Shown here piece by piece: positions 45,901-54,900 of a DNA stretch of 64,000 nucleotides. Positions within the stretch are counted from its first letter, which is position 1. Each line of letters starts with the position of its first letter. Location: positions 87,230,001 through 87,294,000 of the forward strand of contig CM060835.1 in assembly GCA_030762175.1 (NCBI GenBank), given 5' to 3'. Source of the stretch: Metallyticus violacea. Lineage: Eukaryota; Arthropoda; Insecta; Mantodea; Metallyticidae. A program made the position numbers and the translations under genes. Under the pieces are notes generated by a model that saw only the letters and a program-made list of their open reading frames with translations, did no database searches and was not told where the DNA came from.

Positions 45901-48900
45901 CAAAACATGTTCTAATTATAAACATAGGGAGCCAATAAGAGAGTGTAGCGACTCAGTCATACAATAATCTTAATTAATATTAAGTTTGATTCGCACAAGT
46001 ATCATTTATATTGCCAAATGCTAAGTTCAAACATGTCCAGTGAATGCATCTTGTATCACACCAAAACCCTCATCTATTTTTACTGCTTAAAATTTTTTCA
46101 TATATCGAGAAAGAAAAATAAAAAATAAATTTAGAATTTCTAATGCATGCTTACATGGAATAATGCCTATCCAGAAGAAAACTTTTAATTTCAATCTATA
46201 AAATAATTTTTCAAATGTTAGAACATGTCCCCACATTTACAGAAAAATCACAATGCTTAAGTTTTAGAATATTTCAAATAGAATAATAGTCAATTTAATA
46301 AATATCTAGAATAGATAAGTACTGTTAATGGCAAATGTGAATTCTCAGAATTAACAATGGATAACCTTTAAATTCCTTTTGTCCACTTGGATCCAGCTGA
46401 TGGGTCTGGGCAACATTTTTTATAAGTTCCTGGATAACAATCCGGTCATAAATTTCAACATCACTTGGTGTTACTTCCAAATGATAATTGCTGCTCACTG
46501 TGACTATATCAAGCTTTTTATTTGATGGAGTCTGAAAAAGAAAACATTTAGCAATACAACAATTAATACTAATGCATTAATATTATCATTATAAGCTGTA
46601 ATTAAAATGAAAAAATGCATAAAGCGCTTAACTTCTGTAAAAGAAAAAAAAAAATATATATATATATAAAACAGGCAGATTTATGTATTTGGTTTTTAGC
46701 CTTCCACCTTCTAGCCTACAATTAGATTGGGCACCAGATTTCTTGCAATTAAGGTGTTTTCATTCCCTTCTTAAGCAAGTTGCCTAGATAAGGCTTTTCT
46801 AGTAGTTTCTATCACCCTGAAAACACTGATGCTGCTTATTTTAGATTCTGATACTGCTGGGAGCTGGAGAGATGGCTCACAGCGTATGCAGGGAGAGGGC
46901 TTTATCTGCCAAGTAACACATAAAGCAATGCATGTGTATCATCATCTACTCAAATACTTAAAGAGTCAATCCATTGCTTTGTTAACAAAAGCAGAATATT
47001 AATAGTGAACAGTTGGATGTTATCAATATATTCCTCTGATGTCATCTGTCCAGCTCCCAGTATTACCATACAAGCTTTTTGCACATCAGTAATTAATTTT
47101 GTTTATCATCCTGAAGGTCTAAGGATGTTGCTTGAGATGTATAAAGCTTATACATTAAACATTACTCTGGTATCTACAGTTTTTAATTAAATAATACAGT
47201 AAAACCTGTGTAACAAAACTGTGCCTATATTATAAGACAATTATCACAATAAACATGTATTAAAAAGTAAAAATAAGAAAGAAAACAGTATTACAATAAA
47301 AACCATGCAATTTAATATATACAGGTTTTGACATCTAAAACATGTTACAAACATACTCCTAAAAATTACTACATTGTTTCAAGCAAATTCTTTTCATGCT
47401 ACCAAAAAATATACAGAATTTACCCTTAGTGAACATCTTTGTTGTAGCAGTTCCGACATATGCATTCTCCAATAGGTATTATCAAAGTTCCTGTTTCTTA
47501 ACAACAATGTGAAGCCAGCACACAAGTCTATGCACCCAAGTAAACATAACTTTGGTGCACTATTTTTCCTCACCCCCCTACAGCCTAGATCTTGCACTTT
47601 CTAATATCCATCTCTTCATTCCTTTAAAACATGCAATACACAGGAGGAAATTTGATGATTATGAAAAAGTAATAGCCAAAGTAGGCATATAGGAATTAAG
47701 TTGAGAAGTCGGAAGAAGCCGCAGAAATTTAGATATACAGTGGATTCAGCATGGCATGAGGAAGAGACCAAGATTGTGAGGTTGGATTCTGGAACTGCGA
47801 AGGTCTGAAAAGGAGTTTTTCAATGGGCTTTATTGGGTCATTAGTTGGTAAGGTACATATGAGCTGTAGTTGAAACTTGGTCAGAGGGGGGGGGGGAGAG
47901 GAAATAAGAATGACAGATTTTAAATTCTTGGGAAAAATGGGTTTAAGAAGAAATGCCAAGGGGAGAGCCTTAGGTGATCTGGTGTTGTTATACAGAAAAG
48001 AATGGAAAGGTCAGATCAAAGAGAGGAGATTAAAGATGGAAGGGATAATATTGATGATATGGACGAAGTTAGCAGTATGGTGGGGATAGTTTATAATCCT
48101 CCTATAAATTTCCAGTTTCACAGCCCTGACCTCTTCCACTTCCTAGGAAATGAGATGGAAGAAACCAGAGAGGAATTTCCTATGGTTTACTTTTTATTAC
48201 TGGGTGACTTTAATGCAAGAATTTACAAGCAAAGGATTTGAGTACATTAGATGATTTAGTTAGAGAGCAAGACAAGGGTAATCTTACTAGGAGTAGTAAG
48301 GACAAAATAATAAATGTAGAAAGTTTGAAATTTGTTCAGTTTTGCAAGTATAATGGTTTGGTGATCTTAAATGGCTCTTCAGGGGATGATAAGGTAGGCG
48401 AGTTCACATTTATTAGGGCAAGTGGTCAAAGTATTCTGGATTTTGCGGTTTGTGGTTGGGAATCTTTAGACTCAGTGACAAACTTCAAAGTTCCAAAACT
48501 CAATCAAGAAGGAATTGGGTGAGAAAGCGGACAGATATAGGTAGAGTCAGACCCAGGCTGGAGAGTTTTATTTAATTATGAATTCTCTAATGGCAAGATT
48601 GTGTGTTTATGGAATTAATTTGTATATTGATTAGACAAGGAGGGACAGGCTTTAAGCTTATTAGAATTCGTGTTTAAATGAGCAGGAAATACGATGCTCA
48701 TAAGGACAAGGAATAAATGGAAAAACCACAATGACTGGTTTGATAACAAATGCAGGATAATGAGAAGCTAAGTTAAGTATACCTTAATTAAGCAGAGAGA
48801 AAATGCTAAGGAGGAACAGCAAGAGTAATGGAGCTAAGAGTTTTGTATAAAAGGTTATTAGATTGGAAAAAAGATTAATGGGGGAGGAAAAGGGCCTTAG

Positions 48901-51900
48901 AAATACAAACAAAAATGGGATTGGGGAAGACACAACAAATATGGGAAATTTTAAGAAATTGTACAAAAGCTAGAGAGGGGAGATCATCAATTGTGCCGGA
49001 GAAATGGGTAAAGCATTTTAAAGGTTATTTCAATTTAGGGACAGTGTGACAAAGGCTTGAAATTTGGAATTGGAATTAAGAAACAATGAGATGCTGGATA
49101 GAATGTTTCTTTGTGAAGAAGTGTTGAAGCAGGTTCAGAAAGGGAAGAAAAATAAGGTAGAAGAAAAAATGGATTTTTTCAGGTATTGTGTCAGAAGCAA
49201 AACCAATTACAGTGCTTAACGGGATTATTGAATTTATTTAAACTAACTAAGTGGGTACCCGAGAGCTGGCATATATCTATCATTCATCCTATATATATAT
49301 ATATATATAAGGGTAAAGAGTCTATTGATGAACCAGGAAGTTATAGAGGAATTGCTCTTCTGTCAAATGTTGGCAAGATTTTTACAGGAATTCTGATAGA
49401 ATAAACGATTGGATAGAAATGAATACTCTAATATCCCCATTTCAATCATGTTTAAGAAAAGGCAGAAGAACTACTGATAATGTATCTATCATTAACACAT
49501 TGATAGACAAATATTTATTTAACAAACGGGGTTGATTATTAGATGGTTAGATAGAGAACTTGATTGTGCTGGGAATCCCCAAAAATGGTGTAAATGCTGA
49601 GAACTCTTGGAAATGGGGATGGTTGTGTGAGAGGGTGTGTGTTGGAGGTGATAAAGTGTTTGTTCAGGGTACAACAGATGTTGCAGACTTCCTTACTGAA
49701 AGAATGTTTAATATTCCAAGAATCTGGAATTGGTAATCATTATTGGGTGCACAAAGATGGAGAAGATTAAAGGAGGAATGGAATGGGGGATTTATGGCTA
49801 AAAAGAAGTGATTTATAGGGAGGTTTTTGGAAACAGATTAAAGCAAGGTTTGATGATATTGATAGGTTGATGTTGTATTCTACAATGCTGGAGTAGAGTT
49901 CATTAATGTTTTTTCAGGAGATAAAAGAGGATGTCAAAAGTGAAAAATATATCAGCAAATGCAATAAGCAGGAGAGAGAGGGAATGGCATGATTAGATTG
50001 GGAATTTGGAGATTAAGGGGTTTTAGTACTAGTGGTGAGCATGGATTTTGCCCTATATGCAGAAGTATAGAAAACTTTGAATATATCCGGTTTCAATGCT
50101 TAGGAACTAGGAAATGGAGACAACTGATAAATGGGAAACGGTTGAAGTTAAATAAGCCAATTGCAGCTAAGAAAATAGTTGGTGATTAAAGTCAATTTAG
50201 GAATCTGGGGCAATATTTATATTGAGTTAAAAATAAATGTATATGGTCGGTGAGAGAGGATTTGTGATTCAGATTGGATCTGTTCAGGGTAATTTGTGTG
50301 GTACAAACATTGTGATTATTTACCAGTGTGTTTGTATATTATTGCACTAATTTGTGTTTCATTGGGCTTGTTCTAGATAATTTGGTTGTTAAAAATAGTG
50401 TTATTATTTATCAGTGTGTTTGTATAAGACTCAATATTGGCATGGGTAGAACTTGGGTTGAATTGTTATATTGTATCTGACACAATAAATTAATAAATAA
50501 ATGTATTTAATGCACTAATAGCCACAGAATAAAGATAGCTGAGAGACATACCTACAAAATGGTGCCACAATGATGGCATACAGGCTCTGACATTTGTGTG
50601 GCACAAAACCATAGATATGCAAGGAGACTTTATTGAAAAACAGTACTGTATAGTCAAAGAATTAAGTAACAATCTTGTATATTTTAAAACGAAACAAAAC
50701 GATCCCTGAAAGAGAAATAAACAATGTGCTACATTTCTTAGTGAATGACCCATGTAATATTGGCATGTATGGAAGGGCAGGTATTGGTCTTCAAAATGTC
50801 CTGCATTAGTAATGTAAACTGCATATAAGCAATAGCCAATGGCCAATCCATAAAGGTGATGAACTCTGGCACACAGTCTTAAGACTTCATCAAGTCTTAT
50901 GAGTTGAATCCTATCTTTCTGGAAGATCCAGTGTCATTGTTGAAAAATTTTTTTGAGGGGGTTTAACAATTTTCTCCAAAATATATACACTTTGGCATTG
51001 ATCTTAATCAGTGGCAATATTATAATTTTGTATCAATCAGTTCTCTGAAATAATTACTGCAATCTTAATTTTAATACAAAAATGGTCTATTAAATAAAGA
51101 TATGCTCTGATACAAATAAAGAAAAATTACGAAGTAAGTTACATGCTTACAGTAATTTTGAAATTTGCCAACTCTGCCTGAAAATCACAAATGCAACCAC
51201 AAAGCTAGTTGGTGCTGTGAATATTCTATAATTTCCCTCATCTTGACACACATGTCAGTAGCTATATGGTGTCCAAGATCTAGCCAAGATTTCACAAAGG
51301 AGTTGGATCCTAATCGGCAAGAGGCTTACCAATAAGCTTCATGAGATATAAAATGTTTTCAATGGGAAGAGAATTTGTTTTGTATGGTTACTTGCTGTAT
51401 GATCCTGTTAGAACCACATGCAGTTACCTCTTGCTTTGGCTATTCTAAAGATGAATGTAAATATTGTACTTACGAAGCTGTTGACAATGGAGTGGCAATA
51501 TAATATCTAAGTTGAGGTTATAAATGAATGTATTAAGCAGACTGTAAAGACACAAACTTGCACATATCTTATAACTGACCCTGTTATGATCTGAAATTTT
51601 TAACCATATTCTTATAGAAATAATATCTTTGGACATCTGTTTGAAACATTTGAGAATGTACACACATCTTCTTCTCTGTGTAAAGTTTATTCAACTATTT
51701 ACTTTCCAAAACATTAGCCACCATATTGTCCATTTTACATTATCGGTATCGCTTACACCACTATTGAAAAAAAATTGATATTATACTTGGACACTTCATT
51801 TTAATATAATAATTTTACATACAAATGAATACAGTTTAAATGCTAATGGTCCAACAAATAATATTTCACACTTTGCTTGATTGTTAGAAGCTGCAAGCAG

Positions 51901-54900
51901 CAATGTCAACTTCATATTCAATTAATTCACTAGATGGGAGGCCTGCCACACTAATTGCAGATAGGATTCAAGGTTGCATCATGTTAGATTGTCTCCTCTT
52001 AATGCAATACCCAACGTTCCTGTATTTCATACTAAGGTATTGTTCTTCCTTTCTGTCAAAAAGTTATTTAAAGTTAAATTTTAAATTTAACAACTGGTTC
52101 TACAAGCTGCAATAATTTTAACAGTTTTGCAAACTAGCTGAATAACACCACTGTTAATGCCCTCTTTATTGCAACAAAACCATCAAGGCTGATGGATAAC
52201 CATATGGCAGGATCTACACAGTCTAATATATATGCTGGTAAAATTTCTGTAATTTGGTGAATAATTTTTTGGGTTGGAAAAAAATAATTTTCCATTGCCC
52301 ATTTCAGCCATAACTAATCTTTCTGGTTTAATTCTTAGTAAACAAGTGCATGTAAGACCTCTATCTTAACATAATGACCTGGAGACATTCATTCTTAATT
52401 TTTGGAAACATTATAGAATATTTTTAGCTTTCTAATGGAATTTATTTCCTCTCTCAATCCTTATCATAACTAGGATTTGAACCAAATGAAGATGACAGAT
52501 CTCACTCAATAATAGTGGTACTGGGTTCATCAAATCTCTTAATGGTCCCATAATAAAACTGAAATAAGTTCAAAGATGTTTTGACAAATGGAAAATTATT
52601 TTTTACCCATTTTGCACTTGTGCAACACATTCACAGGAACACAGTTTTCTTTTAAAGACCTTTCCATGTAGAAAACTAACTGAATATTATTCTCTGCCTG
52701 TGTTTATGCAAGATAACTTCCAGATTTCTGCTTAGATACGAAATTAGAGAAATATACATATGATAGTACAGGGTACAGTATAATCATAATTGTAACAGTT
52801 TCTTTATATTTTCACAATTAAATAAAGTCATTTAACATTTACAAATAGTAGAGAAAATGCATTTTCACAAAAATAAAATTTAAGGGAGCATGAAAAGACA
52901 CATTTCTAAACTGGACACTATTTAAGTAATTGAAAACATTACAATAGGGCATAGTTTATAGGCATGATCTATAAAAAAAAAAAAAAAATGTCATCCAAAA
53001 AATAAAAACAGGCAAAATGTGGACTCTGCTTATCTAAAAAAAAAAAAATTGTGACATCCATTAGTATTATGTTCCATTATTTACTTCATATTCAGTCTAT
53101 TGCAACATAATCTGTTATTGATTACCTGGAAATTCATACGTTCTATTCTCAGCCTCTCAACTCCTGCTCCATAAAGCTCTCTCAACAAACACATTATGCG
53201 TGTTTTTTTCCCTGCTCCAGAAGGTCCATATACCAAAAGATGTGGAAAATCTCCTTGCTGAACCTAGAGGCATTTGTAATTAAAATGCCTTCTGCTCAAA
53301 TTATATGGCAAAATTATACAAACATCCTTCAATAATGCACCATTGCTGCAACTTTGTTTTTGTGAAAGTTTAAATAGGTTAATAAATTTACTAAAATGTA
53401 GTAACAATTATATGATGAAATTTATGGTAGTTGGTTCAGTATAAGAAGTTAATTTCTTTTGTAGAAAAAAAATCCTTGGCATAAGCATAAAACAACAGAG
53501 TATGAAAAACTCCATTATAAGTAAAAATAACATTAATGTTTTGAATTAATTCTAAATTAATCGTAATACTTATTAAATTATAACTTTAGTTTCCTGCACA
53601 CTTCATTTAACATGTCCAGGTATTCTAGATTGTCCAATCATTTGCATGCTTCTCTTAAACAAATGCACGGAATGATAGGTATTTCAATCTGCTTTTAAAA
53701 AGCTGTTATCTTCAAATAATTTAGGCTCTTCAAGATAGTGGAATATTTATGTCCTTAATAGCCTTGTAAAAATAAGTATTGAATTCAATGAATGGCATCC
53801 ACACAAAAATTACTGATACAAGTAATGAAAAATAATCATTATCATATTTCATTTTATACATTTTGTGGTCTTTGGATAACTTTACTATTACTTATGTTAT
53901 TAAAGGTTTAGTATATGACATGCATGATTAGGCCTATAGCTTACCCTCTTAATAATAAGCTGTTTATTAGTCTATTGCACACCTGCAAAATACAGGAGAA
54001 GGGAAGTTTCAGAGAATTTAACAGAAGGTACCAAAAAGTAGAAGTGGAGCACACTAACATTTATTGGAAAAAATTTAGTCCAACAATGGAATCTCCTATG
54101 AATGTTAGGTCAGTTATCATCGTTTTTATAATAATTTATTCATTGTACAGAAAAGCCTCACTGCTCAGGATTGACATAGCTGGCTGAAGTTGTTTAGGCA
54201 TGAACTCACAAATAGAAGGTCTGCAGTTAGTTTCCTGCCAGAACAATCTTCCTTGACTGAGGTTTTTTCCAGGTTTTCCTGAGTTCTCATTAGTGGTGAA
54301 TGCCTTATAAAAAATGTAGACTTGGAATGCTTCCTTCCACACTCACACACACAAAAAAACTTCTTTCCAATTCATAAATTCATTTTACAAAGTATTATCA
54401 GTGACCACCACTTTTGATGTCATAGTAAAAATGGGCATTAAATGCAATTATAAAGAGAGCTCAGGAGCTTAAAGTACGGGTTATAACAAATTATGGCATA
54501 CAATCAAAAGAGGCATTATACATAAGATTAATAAATGTCATTGATAAACATTTAATAACATCATCTCACTAGTTACAAATTTAGTAATATAATTGTATAT
54601 TATATAACTAACGTTAAATAACATAACAGCAATTTAAATTTGAAATCATTGTTAGAGAAATAATTTTAAAAAATGTGCATGTATTCACTTTCTGAATTGT
54701 TATTTTGTTTCTCCGATAATTTTATTGGTATAAACTGCACTACAGAAACCCTGATATTTACCATTTCTTCTGCTTTCAAAATAAAAATTGCTTGCAGTTC
54801 TTGTACTATAATCATTATTCTCTCTTTTTCTTTGTTTCTCTCTGAATACTGTTTAAAGCCCATTTTTATTATTGAGACATCACAGGCAGTCTATATAACA

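Noticed and set aside
47195..47230. A pogo-type terminal repeat TACAGTAAAACCTGTG
   Set aside because: No partner end in inverted orientation was found within a reasonable distance, and no transposase lies near it.
50490..50846. 118-codon open frame on the minus strand in RFC3 intron 2
   Set aside because: No recognisable domain, amino-acid composition as expected from AT-rich random sequence, and no splice or promoter context.
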